Notes under the pieces: generated by a model | Seen by the model: the letters and a program-made list of their open reading frames with translations, nothing else | Told to the model about the DNA's origin: nothing | The model's database searches: none | From: Cyprinodon diabolis | Lineage: Eukaryota > Chordata > Actinopteri > Cyprinodontiformes > Cyprinodontidae | Reading direction: 5' to 3' | Length of the DNA stretch: 64,000 nucleotides | Assembly (NCBI GenBank): GCA_030533445.1 | Contig: CM060064.1 | Location: 40,269,787 to 40,333,786, forward strand | Part shown: in pieces, positions 50,090 to 61,004 of the stretch | Layout: the number at the start of each line of letters is the position of its first letter | How positions within the stretch are numbered: the stretch's first letter is position 1 | Translations under genes and position numbers: made by a program

Positions 50090-50520
50090 TGACCTGGATT
50101 TTTTTGGGGGGTTGTACTCATCTTTTTTCTTCCTCCAAACAAGGAGGGTTTTATTCCAAAAATCTGTATTTCTGGCCATCAACCATATTACCTTCTTTCA
50201 TTCCTTCTCTGGATACTTCAGATGGTCATTGACAAACTTAAGAAAGTCTAGGATGTGAGCTGGCTCGAGCAGGGGGACCTTGGATGTGCTGAAGGATTTT
50301 AATAAATATTGACATAGTGTGTTTATGATTGTCTTCTTTGTGATCTTGGCTCTCTTCAGGTGATTGACGAGGCCCTGCTGTGTAGTTCTAGATGTATCCC
50401 TCACTTTCCTCATGATCATCACCTCATGAGGTAAGATCCTGCCAAAATGCCCCAAACTAAGGGAGACGGACAATCATCTTGAACTTCAATTTTCTTATAT
50501 TATTGCCATTAGTTGTTTCC

Positions 50521-52017
50521 TTTTTTCCTGTTTTCATACCCTCCCATTAAAGAAAATGATGAATTCACACTATTAATTCAAATAATACAAAACTGAAAAA
50601 AGTAATACATAAAAATGTACAAAATTATAATCTAGGAAAATAACAAAACGATTTACAAATATTCTTTTAAAATAATTCTAAAAAACAAACAGCCCCAGAC
50701 AAATGTAGGTGACTTGCTCATGAACATTGAACCATCAGACCTGTCAACAGGTGCAAAAGTCTGAATGAACATTTCCTGTACCTTACACAAAACACCTGAT
50801 CTCAGTGTTGTTAAAGCACACCTTTAACAATAAAGTACCTTTGTGGCTAAACCTAATTCTTGTCTCTGTGTGGATAAGCTGAAATCATAAGTGTTTAGAA
50901 AGGAAATCTTCGCTTTCTGAACTCAAAATTGAACAAAAAACTTTATTGGCCATACTTTTTGTCCTGGACTGACATTAACTCTGTTTCACTTCTAAACCCT
51001 AACATGATCACTCTGCAGAACTTTTTGGCCATTTCTTTAAGCTGCCTTTTCACTTTTTTTTTTTTAATCTTTCTAGCTTTTGAGATTATTTCCTAATTTC
51101 AGACCTGGACATTAGAATACCTATATGAGTCCAAAAGACCAAAAACAAATGAAAAATTGTAGAAATCGTCATACATAAACTTTTAATGGTTTTCCATCTG
51201 TTAAGAAGGCCTGAGTAAACCTGACTTGCTAAAACATCTCCTCCCCTGAGGCTTGACGCTTTTCCCACTCATTTGTAAAGTCATGCAGCTGCCAAGAAAG
51301 CCTCATTTGTCTCAACACTGCATTCAGCCATAAACATAAATCTCGCTGGTTGTCAAAGCTAAGGCCAATAAAGCCCTGAATATTCAACATTTGTCTTGGG
51401 GTTTTTAAAAGCGGCTTGAAAAATATATCTATTTGATAGCTTTGGGAGCCTGAAACTAAACAAAACTCTTCTCCTAGTGCAAGATAAATATTTCAAAATG
51501 TAGATGATCCTGTGATTACTGAACCGTAACTCAAAGATTTTAGGTCAACCACATCCACTGTAATAATTCCACTGCAGGTTTGGCTGACTTTGCAGAGGAT
51601 TCCCATGACACACAGTTCAACTTTAGAAGCTTGGCCTAAGCAAAGCTTTACAACCAAAGCACCTCTCCGTCCATTTTATCCCTCTGGCTGTTAGTTCAGA
51701 CATACAGCTTACCAATGTGTCGGAAAGGAAAAACACTGATATCCTGTTCTTTTAATCACACAGGTGGGTAGACAGCTTTTCCCACTTGCATACAAAAGAT
51801 TGTGCGCTCCACTTTGCTAATACGGTCGATAAAGACAGCAACCTTGCCTGAAGCAAGAGGGCCTGACAAGACATCTGAACAAAAACCTTGAAAGACGTTT
51901 CCCATCTTGTTTTGTTTGGCCTCTCCCTAAATGTGCATTCCTCAGGAAGTCTGAGCCCTCCTAATGAAACGAAACAAAGGAAAATAAGGAGGAAGAGCAA
52001 AAAGACAAAGTCCTTAC
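50521..52017. other. Intron-like DNA
   Basis: No gene seen; a T run lies near 51056-51066. Confidence 0.5.
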
Positions 52018-52149
52018 CCCAGGCTGATAAAGCCAGATGCCGTAGAGAAGAATATTTTGTAACTTGGCTGTTGAGGCCAGGCCCATCAGTGCAGCAGACT
52101 CTTCCGCCCTCCTGCTGGTAGACGGCTCCTCTGTGCTGCTCAAATGCAG
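52018..52149 (-). CDS. Candidate internal exon of an unidentified host gene
   Basis: On the minus strand, an 11-T pyrimidine tract ending TTTTTTTTTTTCATAG (52165-52150) is a strong acceptor. The exon is exactly 132 bp (44 codons) and ends CCTGGG before a GTAAGG donor (52017-52012). The frame is open with phase 0 at both ends: it starts LHLSSTEEPSTSRRAEESAA, continues LMGLASTAKLQ, and ends NILLYGIWLYQPG. The second half is hydrophobic and helix-like. I cannot assign a protein family. Good splice sites on both sides, a clean frame and higher GC than its surroundings support a real exon of a minus-strand gene. Confidence 0.6.
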
Positions 52150-54784
52150 CTATGAAAAAAAAAAATTGTATTTTAAAAACACAGGGTTGCTAATGCAGGT
52201 TGCTGTGCTCTACTTTAGTTTCAAAGTAATCCCAGAGACAGAAGCTTTAAATAACATTCATTCATAACAATTACCGTCACATCTCCTTAAAAATTGCAAC
52301 AGCTACGCTAATAAGGAGAATTAATTCAAAGTTGTCAATTTTTGTCTAAACATACAATTCATTCAATCTACTTGAATACAAATCTAGCAATCTAAGATTT
52401 ATCATTGTGCAGATTAGAAAAAGTTCAACGTCTGGCAAAGTTACCACCCTTTATATCAGATAAGCTGATAAAACCAAACAACACAAAAATCAGAGCGGAT
52501 GGACCTAATAAAACACTGATCAAGTCCATCCAATAATAGGTTCATGTTACGGCCCCTCGCCTTTAGAGGCTGTGCAGTTTTCCTCTTTGTTTATACAGAG
52601 TGAGGTGTGGGAGCACACAGCTGATTGGCTGCCCAGAGGCTGCAGAGCTAACCCTTTTGAATGGGCAGGGGATCACCAACCAGACCGACATGCACCCTAT
52701 AAACGGCTGCTGTGATCATTCCTTCAGCTGTATACGTGTCGTCTTCTGGTGTTTCATGGAGATTTTTGTTACCACTCCTTGATCACCCTATTTTTTTTAA
52801 TCATTATTACATTTGAAAAACTTTGCTGTTGATCTAGTGTTTGTATTTTTTTGAGACAGCAAAGCCCAGTAAAAATTCAGTCAAGTCATACCTCTTTAAA
52901 AAAAGAACAGTTTAAAACCATCACCAAAGAATCATAATGAGTATTACTTTCGTGCCACAATAAGAGTGTGAATATTTCTTACTGAAAGAGCAGATCCTCT
53001 AACCTGGAGAGCCAGACTGATAATGTGTAGCACTAAAGTTAAGTATTACACATTATTAATCTGGAAGGAAGAACATTCAGCAGATCCTATTTAAGATGAT
53101 TGGACGGAGCAATGCCTAATGCCCGCCTTCCAGCATTTTATTTTAGCAAATCATGGTAACAAATTGAATAGCAGCAGATGCCATGAGAAACAACTCGTGC
53201 TTGTTCCTCTTTAAAAGATGAAATACTGAATCCTGACATAAAGGATGTGATGGCAGCATCTATGCCTACGACCTCCTGAACCGCCATGTTTATTTTGGTT
53301 GGAGGTCTCCGCAGCTTCTGCTTAGGCAATAGCTATATACAGAGTGGTTTCTGATGTCTTTGTGAACCTGTTATTACCACGAGAATTTAGCTTGCTCACA
53401 GTGTCATATAAAAACCATGTATGATTATTTTTCTAAAGGTTATGTTCTTTAACTGCAAAGTTGCTGGACTAATCCTAACCATCCTATGTTAATGTGAAAA
53501 AGAAACTTGTCCTTTACCAATATCTTCACCTGAATACTTCTGAATTGCTTTAAAAGTAGCTGTTTCATTTTTTATTTATTTTTGCCAGATTTCATCTAAA
53601 TAAAAACTACACTTTTGATTAATATGCACAAATCCCCAAAGATCATTTGTCATTAGATCAGAGTATTCAGCAGGTTTGTTTGTTCTCCTACTTTGTTTGT
53701 AGTTACATCAACATAAGGCCCAGCTGCACTTATAAAAACCTACTTCCTAGAATGCCTTATCGTCCAATCATTGCGATGCAAGATAAACAAGAGCTAAAAC
53801 CAAGGTAAATAAACCTTTAAAACATAAATTAAAGGACAACAGCCCTCCGAGAAACAGAAAAATAAACAATAGGCTGCACAATTTGCCTTTTAGGTTAAGG
53901 ATAGAATGTATGTTGTTTAATTGTGACGGAGAGGAGTGGTTCCTCTAACTAATGAAGCTGGCCCTGCAAAGATCTGAAACCTTGCCAGCATGTCTGATTA
54001 AAAAATACTCAGTGACGTTTGCACTCATTACATTCCCGTTGTTTTAGTAATGTGTGTTGAACGCAGGTTAAAAACTGAGAAAAGATTTCCGAAGACTGTT
54101 TGACATCAGTGAGTTGTTATCTTTCGCTTTTGTCCTTTACAGAGAAAAAGTAAAGGTATAACAGTGAGATGAATTTACTCAAGAGACAGTGCTGAAAAAG
54201 CAGTAGCATTGCTGTGATAGTACTGTAATAATTATTATTTTGGTGAAGGAGCAAAAATACCATAAAACAATTAAGGTCCTCATTAAAAGAAAATTGTATC
54301 CCTTTAGAAATCATTAATTTCGATTAGCCACAGACTTTTGGTTCAGTTAGCCCCAATTAGGCCTGAATTTACATGAAAACCTATGTAAAAATAGAGTATT
54401 ATTCCTTTATCGACATTATTTCAAAAGTGGTATTTGGCTTGCTTTTTGCATGTCTGAGTAATTCTCATGAATTCTGCTATGAAGCTCTTCCTTTCCTTTC
54501 CTTTCCTGGACACACTGAGTCTCTCAAGTAACCAACATCCTATCTTTCTCTGACCAACAACTGGTCATATGAGGCAGTGGATGATCATCACATAAACTGT
54601 TCTTTTTTTAGCCAATGCTAAGTCACAAAAATGTGTTTCTTAGATGTGAGAGTTCTCTGACTTTGGTTAGTCTTTCTACAGAAAAACCACCTAATAGCTA
54701 GAAATGGCATGACACCTTGTTACGGATAGCCAAAGGTGCCGTCATGAATTTGGTGGCATCCCCATTGGGAGAGGCATCGCTACA
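52150..54784. other. Intron-like DNA, no supported gene
   Basis: A GC-richer patch at 52545-52760 has no recognised frame. A short (CCTTT)n-like run lies at 54488-54507. Confidence 0.5.
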
Positions 54785-54792
54785 TTAAAGGC

Positions 54793-55759
54793 TAGGGCTG
54801 TAAATAATAATAGTTTTGTATTAATGCATTGATCCAACAGCCGACGATTCGATGCATCGATACGTCCACAAGAGAATCGATTCATGTTTTTTTTTTTCCT
54901 CCGGTCTATTTTTATCCATTTGCTCCTGGACGGAATTCTCCCTGCCGTGCTGCGGTGGCGCCAAACCTATTTTGCCCTCCTACCGCTCTTCCTGTTTATA
55001 CTCTTAAAGCAGTGTGTTGCAGTAAGCTTGACACAGACATTTTTTATTTATGCTCAATATTGAAGCGTGGTCTGTGCTATACACTGTGTGTCTAGATACG
55101 GCCGAGGCGGTGAGGAAGTGGGGGCGAGTTAAGTCAGACGACGGAGGGAAATGAGGGCCAAAAAGAGCGGAGATCCAGGTGGAAAAAGGGTCCCAGCGTT
55201 CTCGCGCACCTCGCTCTTCTAGCGGGTCAAACTTCACGAGTTGTTTTCCTCAATTTCGGTCATAAAAACAAAACAAGCCGGCCTCCTGTCTGCCGTCAGC
55301 TACAATTTGGGAGAGAAGCAGCGGAGCATCTGTGGAGGGGGCGGGGACATCGACACTCTGGAGCCGAGATATTGCATTGCACTCTTTGCACTTATTTTGT
55401 GCAGTATTTTTTTATGCAAGGCCTTTCAGAATCTATAACGCAGGGGTATTATTATTTTTCAGTGAATGAGGTTAGGTAAGAATAGGTGGAGTACAACTTT
55501 TCTACTTCTGTTATTTGCTGTTGTTTCTAAAAAAAAAAAAAAAAAAGCATAACGTTATTGCGGCTTTCATTGATTTATTTCAAATTTGAAACATTGTCTA
55601 GCCTGTAAGGTGTAAAAAAAAAAAAAAAAAAAAATAGAACCAATTAATCGAATCAAATCGTATCGTGGTGTATTCCTGAGTATCGAAAATAATCAAGTCG
55701 CTGGTTCAGAAAATCGATACTGAATCGAATCGCCATGATAGGTGTGATTTACACCCCTA
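54793..55759. mobile_element. Non-autonomous hAT element, 967 bp
   Basis: The left end TAGGGCTGTAAATAATAATA has GATTCGATGCATCGATACG just inside. The right end has GAATCAAATCGTATCGTGG, TCGATACTGAATCGAATCG and ATTTACACCCCTA. Termini and inner TCGAT-rich blocks are inverted. The flanks TTAAAGGC (54785-54792) and GTGAAGGC (55760-55767) match at 6 of 8, consistent with an aged hAT target duplication. The interior has no transposase. Poly(A) runs lie near 55530-55545 and 55614-55634. Confidence 0.75.
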
Positions 55760-55767
55760 GTGAAGGC

Positions 55768-56697
55768 AAGTGTCTTTCTTCTGGATTTTAAAAATAGCAC
55801 AAGAAAAAAAAAAGATATTGTTATGTAACAAATGAGTACCAGGCAGGGCTAAAGGTATTTTTTTAATTCTTTAAAAGGCTTAAATACTTTTAAATGTAAC
55901 AGAAAAAGTGTAGGAATCTGTATGAGGAAAATACTTTTTAAAACATCAGAAACTGCTGGTTGATTGTACTTAATCTGTACTTGTATAAATGTGCATCCTC
56001 CAAAGAGAGATAGACACTTTTACAAAAAGCCGTGCAACTGGGTGTAAACGGCACATGGGAATACAAGATGATTACAGCACACTGTGACTCATCTCAGTTC
56101 ATTTCACTTTTAGTCAAAAATAATGAACACCATCTTTATCTTGCATTCACGCTTGCTTTCAGGAAAATGAATAATTTACGTTTATTTTGGAAAATCTCTG
56201 GTTATGATGCTCTGTATTATTTTGTTTATTGGTTTTCATGAATTACATCTTTAAGTGGAGTTCAAAGAGATTTTGGTTTGTTGTTTTACAGGTTATGATC
56301 AATCAACCAATCAGAAACAAATGTTTTCGGCTGTTGAGCCTTATCTTAATCTTTGCGTGTAGTTGATAGCTTGCAGAATCACACGGTAAACAGCCAAAGA
56401 GTGAAGGTTCAGAGTAAGAACAATCTGATGGACAGAGGTTTGGGTTAACATAAAAAGAAATATGTCCAACTTTATTCATTGGTCATCATGGCTATGGAGT
56501 TATGGCTGGTAACTCACCGAAATAACGACTGCTGGATGGAGAAGGGCCCGCTTTTCTGACTTTAAAACCACAAGTAAGGCTTCCACTTCTGAAAAACAAG
56601 AATGACTGACCTGTGGAGCAAGAAAAGCAGTGAATTACCAAAACGATTCACTGCTAGACATAATTATTCTATGGATATGTTTAAAATGGGAACTCAC
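55768..56697. other. Intron-like DNA
   Basis: No gene seen. Confidence 0.5.
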
Positions 56698-56775
56698 AGA
56701 AAGCTGGATGAAGTTCCAGTCCCTTAGCAGGTACCTGATGTTGTCTCCCATCAGATCTGGCATGACGTTCAACTC
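56698..56775 (-). CDS. Candidate internal exon of an unidentified host gene
   Basis: Minus-strand exon of 78 bp (26 codons) between an acceptor ATATCTTTGCAG (56787-56776) and a consensus GTGAGT donor (56697-56692). The frame is phase 0 at both ends and reads ELNVMPDLMGDNIRYLLRD, then WNFIQLS. Codon choice is GC3-rich compared with the AT-rich flanks. Phase agrees with direct or indirect splicing to the exon at 52018, whose first residues would follow FIQLS. I do not recognise the protein; the sequence suggests a soluble helical protein rather than a transposon product. Confidence 0.6.
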
Positions 56776-57070
56776 CTGCAAAGATATTTAAACCTTCAAA
56801 TCATAACTTCTTTTGATTTTAGGACCTTGGTCTTGGAGGACTTGGGGTCAAGTGACAAACTGATATTGGTGCCCTAAGTTCAAGAATTGTATGGTTTTTA
56901 AGACGTTTAAAACCATAACTTTCCATTTTGCATGTACATCATCACTCAAGGTGGCAAGAACAAAAATACAGGTAAACAAAGACTACTTCACAAGAACTCT
57001 AGAGAATCCCTCCTCCTGCAGCATTTGTACAGTTTTTAGACATCACACAAGAACAAAGTTCTGCCCATAT
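56776..57070. other. Intron-like DNA
   Basis: No gene seen. Confidence 0.5.
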
Positions 57071-57870
57071 AATGGCCGTTTCTCAATTCACAAAAATGCG
57101 AGTCCGCACCCGCGTTCTCTTCAAGTCCGGTCTTGGCAAGAACACAGGAAAGTCTGGACCCGGCGAGAACGCGAGCATGCAGCATAGATATGGGTTAATT
57201 GGAACAGAAGTGTACTCGTGACATCACCACACACTCAGCTCGTCTAGAGCCGTATTTCACCTAATGTTATTAATAGTCTCAAGATAATAATAAATTATGA
57301 CTTCTTACATTTAGTGGGCAAATAATAATGAACACAGTCAGATAAACACAAATCAAATTAACATTTTGCCAAAAATAAAAATGTGCTGAGAGAGGGCTGC
57401 TATAGACGGGCTGTAGTTAGCCTTGGCCGTTAGCTTTGGAGCTCTGCTGGTTGGCGCGGTCCTCTCAACTTCGGAAATATATATATTTTTTTATTACGCA
57501 TTAAATCGTTAAATGGACCATATAGTGACGCTTTAAAGTATTATATTCTCGCCTCAAATGATTTTAAAACGTACTTTTATTGGACAACAGCAACAGAAAA
57601 GAGAACTTTTAACTTTCGTTGGAGTGCTCCATCGAAAGCTGCTGCCGCCGCAGTGCATGCTGGGACAGCTTTCAATCTCAAGACCCGACATGTCTGCTCT
57701 GATGCATACTCGATAAAGAGGCCGGGGCGAGAACAGCATCCGGGGATTTGGTGCGTACTCGGTCTTGCGTTCTCGGCAATTGGAACAGTGCTCGGGCTGA
57801 GGCTGATGACGTATCACGAGTACACGAGCGCACGAGAACACACAAGAACGCATATTAAGAAACTGCCAAT
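57071..57870. mobile_element. Non-autonomous DNA transposon, about 800 bp
   Basis: The left end AATGGCCGTTTCTCAATTCA is matched by the inverse of the right end, which read inverted is ATTGGCAGTTTCTTAATATG. Just inside, GAGTCCGCACCCGCGTTCTC and TTGTGTGTTCTCGTGCGCTC are imperfect partners rich in GTACTCG/GTTCTCG motifs. No transposase frame is present. The target duplication is unclear, so hAT versus PIF/Harbinger cannot be decided. Confidence 0.55.
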
Positions 57871-58017
57871 TTCTTAAGCTGCAAGAAACCAGAGCTGATG
57901 AAAAGACTAATGTTATATTGTTCTTTCAGCTGAAGAGATATGTCTGTTCTTACAGAGAATGTAATTACTTTTAGGAACATCTAAAGTACTGACAAACATA
58001 TTTTGAATTGACATATA

Positions 58018-59231
58018 CACTCACCAGCCACTTTATTAGGTACCCCATGCTAGTAACGGGTTGGACCCCCTTTTGCCTTCAGAACTGCCTCAATTCTTCG
58101 TGGCATAGATTCAACAAGGTGCTGGAAGCATTTCTCAGGGAGTTTGTTCCATATTGACATGATGGCATCAGTTGCCGCAGATTTGTCGGCTGCACATCCA
58201 TGATGCGAATCTCCCGTTCCACCACATCCCAAAGATGCTCTATTGGATTGAGATCTGGTGACTGTGGAGGCCATTTGAGTACAGTGAACTCATTGTCATG
58301 TTCAAGAAACCAGTCTGAGATGATTCCAGCTTTATGACATGGCGCATTATCCTGCTGAAAGTAGCCATCAGAAGTTGGGTACATTGTGGTCATAAAGGGA
58401 TGGACATGGTCAGCAACAATACTCAGGTAGGCTGTGGCGTTGCAACGATGCTCAATTGGTACCAAGGGGCCCAAAGAGTGCCAAGAAAATATTCCCCACA
58501 CCATGACACCACCACCACCAGCCTGAATCGTTGATACAAGGCAGGATGGATCCATGCTTTCATGTTGTAGATGCCAAATTCTGACCCTACCATCCGAATG
58601 TCGCAGCAGAAATCGAGACTCATCAGACCAGGCAACGTTTTTCCAATCTTCTATTGTCCAATTTCGATGAGCTTGTGCAAATTGTAGCCTCAGTTTCCTG
58701 TTCTTAGCTGAAAGTAGTGGCACCCGGTGTGGTCTTCTGCTGCTGTAGCCCATCTGCCTCAAAGTTCGACGTACTGTGCATTCAGAGATGCTCTTCTGCC
58801 CACCTTGGTTGTAACGGGTTATTTGAGTCACTGTTGCCCTTCTATCAGCTCGAACCAGTCTGGCCATTCTCCTCTGACCTCTGGCATCAACAAGGCATTT
58901 CCGCCCACAGAACTGCCGCTCACTGGATGTTTATTACTTTCTCGGACCATTCTCTGTAAACCCTAGAGATGGTTGTGCGTGAAAATCCTAGTAGATCAGC
59001 AGTTTCTGAAGTACTCAGACCAGCCCTTCTGGCACCAACAATGATGCCACGTTCAAAGTCACTCAAATCACCTTTCTTCCCCATACTGATGCTCGGTTTG
59101 AACTGCAGGAGATTGTCTTGACCATGTCTACATGCCTAAATGCACTGAGTCGCGCCATGTGATTGGCTGCTTAGAAATTAAGTGTTAACGAGTAGTTGGA
59201 CAGGTGTACCTAATAAAGTGGCCGGTGAGTG
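58018..59231 (-). mobile_element. Tc1-like transposon with DD36E spacing (1214 bp), broken
   Basis: The left end CACTCACCAGCCACTTTATT continues AGGTAC. The right end is the inverse of CACTCACCGGCCACTTTATT, continuing AGGTACACC, with one difference in the outer 26 bp. TA lies at 58016-58017 and 59232-59233. It encloses one minus-strand transposase gene with two frameshifts. Complete ends mean it could still be mobilised in trans. Confidence 0.92.
58050..59084 (-). pseudogene. Tc1-like transposase with two frameshifts
   Basis: The ATG at 59084 begins MGKKGDLSDFERGIIVGARR and continues through an HTH to REWSEK. Then one extra base near 58935-58945 shifts the frame and a TGA follows. The original frame resumes at FCGRKCLVDARGQRRMAR and runs through the core: D in WSDESRF (58624-58622), D in FQQDNAPCH (58351-58349) and E in PIEHLW (58240-58238). 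The last two are separated by 36 residues. A 4-base loss next to 58170/58171 shifts the frame again; the true C-terminus, ending LKAKGGPTRY, lies in another frame to 58050. DD36E spacing differs from the DD34E of the other Tc1 copies here and fits the Incomer-type DD36E group described in animals. Confidence 0.88.
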
Positions 59232-59233
59232 TA

Positions 59234-59809
59234 TGTAACATATATGTAATTTGAAAATCCCTAATCTCACAAGAGTTATTTCCTGAGGGTGCTTAGCCTT
59301 TCTTAGCCTTATAGATTATCCTACACATGTTGAGCATTGCAGCTTTCACTATAATGCTCCCCTTAAGATACATTTGACAGTATGTCAATAAAATTTTTTT
59401 TTTTTTACTTTTCGTAAAAATAATTTACTCATTGTTTTGTGATTATTTCAAATAAAATAGACACAATCTCAGAAACAAAAAAAATGGAGAGATGTGAGGT
59501 AGAACATGTACAAGGGGGAGAGAAGAGGCCTTCTGGAAGTTCAGAGAGTTGAGCGTGCACAGGAATCGTCTCTAAATGGAAGCAGACGGTTTCTAAGCAT
59601 AATGCCAAGTGAATTACTTTGTACAAAACAACAGCAGCATGATTCATCAACCGAAACAGCCTGGTTAGAGGAACCACAGGTCCTGTGTGGTGCTAACAGT
59701 GAACCATAATAACACCATCCATGTTAGGGGTTGTTTCTCAGAGTGAGACTCTTTCCAGTTCTCAAGAACAGCATCAACGCCTCTACTAAGAAGCTATACT
59801 GGCCTAGGG
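59234..59809. other. No gene seen
   Basis: Nothing recognised; a T run lies at about 59396-59406. Confidence 0.5.
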
Positions 59810-60005
59810 AGAGTGTTGGCCTAGTGGGTTAGAGCAGTTTGCTTGTGCTCCGAGAAGGTTGCAAGTACCTGATTTGATCCCAACAGCCTCAACTCTAAGT
59901 TCCTGAGCAAAACCCTTAACCCCTGATTGCCCCCCGACGCCACACAATGGCAGCCCACTGCTTCCCAAGAGAATGGGTCAAAAGGCAGAGGACGAATTGT
60001 GACAT
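59810..60005 (+). mobile_element. tRNA-derived SINE, plus strand
   Basis: TTGGCCTAGTGGGTTAGAGC (A-box-like), GGTTGCAAGTACCTGATTTG ATCCC (B-box region) and CCCTTAACCCCTGATTGCCC occur in the same order as in the minus-strand copy at 4664-4828. ACAATGGCAGCCCACTGCTT and a tail follow. This is the second member of this SINE family in the window. No target duplication was identified. Confidence 0.65.
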
Positions 60006-60701
60006 TAAAGGGATTTACATTTTTTTACTTTTTTTTAAACTAATATTTCAGGGACATTCTGGTCTTGATCTTTGGATTTTTAAAAAGCAGTATGTTAGTC
60101 TCATATAAAGTGCTAAAAGAAGCTAAAAGACTAGTCATGAATTCTCAGAGTCCTTTCAAAGAGCTTGTATATTAGATGAAAGATTCTAACCAAACATTAT
60201 TTTTATCTCCAAAACGATAATTGCATGATTGTTAAAGAATTTTGTGCTGAGTTACCCTACTGTTTAGACAATGGTTTGGACAAACAGCTCTTTCTGTTTC
60301 CACAATCTTCCCTGCATAAGACACTCTTCAGCTCCTGAAACTCATTCTCTCTACTTTGTGTATGACTTCTTTTATTATAGCGGCAAAATGTATTTTTTGT
60401 GAATACAGGTCCTGATTAGGGTAATTTTACCAAAAATGTCAACAAACTTTTTTCCAACGAAATTTGCAAATGCAGTTTTATTAAAAGAAAATTCTTTGCA
60501 CCAGCAACAAGCATGTAGGTCTTTTACTCCAAGGTTAAACTGTACATTTTTTTTTCATGAGTAACCTCTGCGATGGTTACTCACGTCTTGCTCCGCTGTA
60601 AGTTCCTTGCAGCTCAAGGAGACCATGCACGATAGTAGATTATTATTTGTTAATGCATAGGAGCACAATATGAGGTAATCAACGTTTCATTTAGTATGAT
60701 A
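60006..60701. other. No gene seen
   Basis: May include the 3' part of the element that carries the MADF fragment next to it, but no terminal repeat could be fixed. Confidence 0.4.
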
Positions 60702-61004
60702 TTATTCAAACTTATCAGCAACATCCAGCACACAGGCAATTTCTGCCCAAACCTTTTCTTGTAGTTGTGTGTCTTTGTAATAAGGATGTCTAGGATCGTA
60801 CATAATTGGTTTGTTCTTGATTTCTAATATCAACATTTCTTCGTCCACCTCTCCAATAAAAAGTTGCTCTTGAAGTTGTGAGATGTGCCTTTGGAAGATG
60901 TTGCGACTGGAGCTGAAAAAATCTTTCAGAATAAAACAAATATCTTGATCAAGATGATAAATCTGCTTCCTTATACATTGAAGTACCAGTAGTTTGCGCC
61001 ATAG
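60702..61004 (-). pseudogene. MADF-domain protein fragment (probable Harbinger-type ORF)
   Basis: On the minus strand about 100 codons are open, from just after a TAA at 61007-61005 to a TAA at 60704-60702. The C-terminal half reads EEMLILEIKNKPIMYDPRHP, then YYKDTQLQEKVWAEIACVL. This is the MADF (Myb/SANT-like) signature: 'LI-x-V-x-P-x-LYD-x-x-hp-Y-kd-x-x-x-x-x-x-W-x-eIa'. Such domains occur in the DNA-binding partner ORF of PIF/Harbinger transposons and in host regulators. There is no nuclease ORF, no terminal repeat could be set, and there is no good ATG at the start, so I treat it as a transposon relic. It is too short for a complete protein and is not flanked by clear splice sites. Confidence 0.55.

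Larger units (their letters stand above)
49212..50520 (-). pseudogene. Tc1 relic, split by a SINE
   Basis: The left end TAGTGGTTAGAACAAGTATT followed by TGATAC is a lightly mutated form of a Tc1 end I recall as 'CAGTGGGGAGAACAAGTATTTGATAC'. An inner copy, CATAAGTATTTGATACACC, is at 49396-49414. Transposase coding runs on the minus strand. For example 50473-50198 gives VMIMRKVRDTSRTTQQGL, then KVPLLEPAH, the paired-like DNA-binding and early core region. Parts of the core are deleted, stops are present, and the right inverted repeat is not visible beyond about 50520. The SINE at 49768-50065 interrupts it. Confidence 0.85.
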
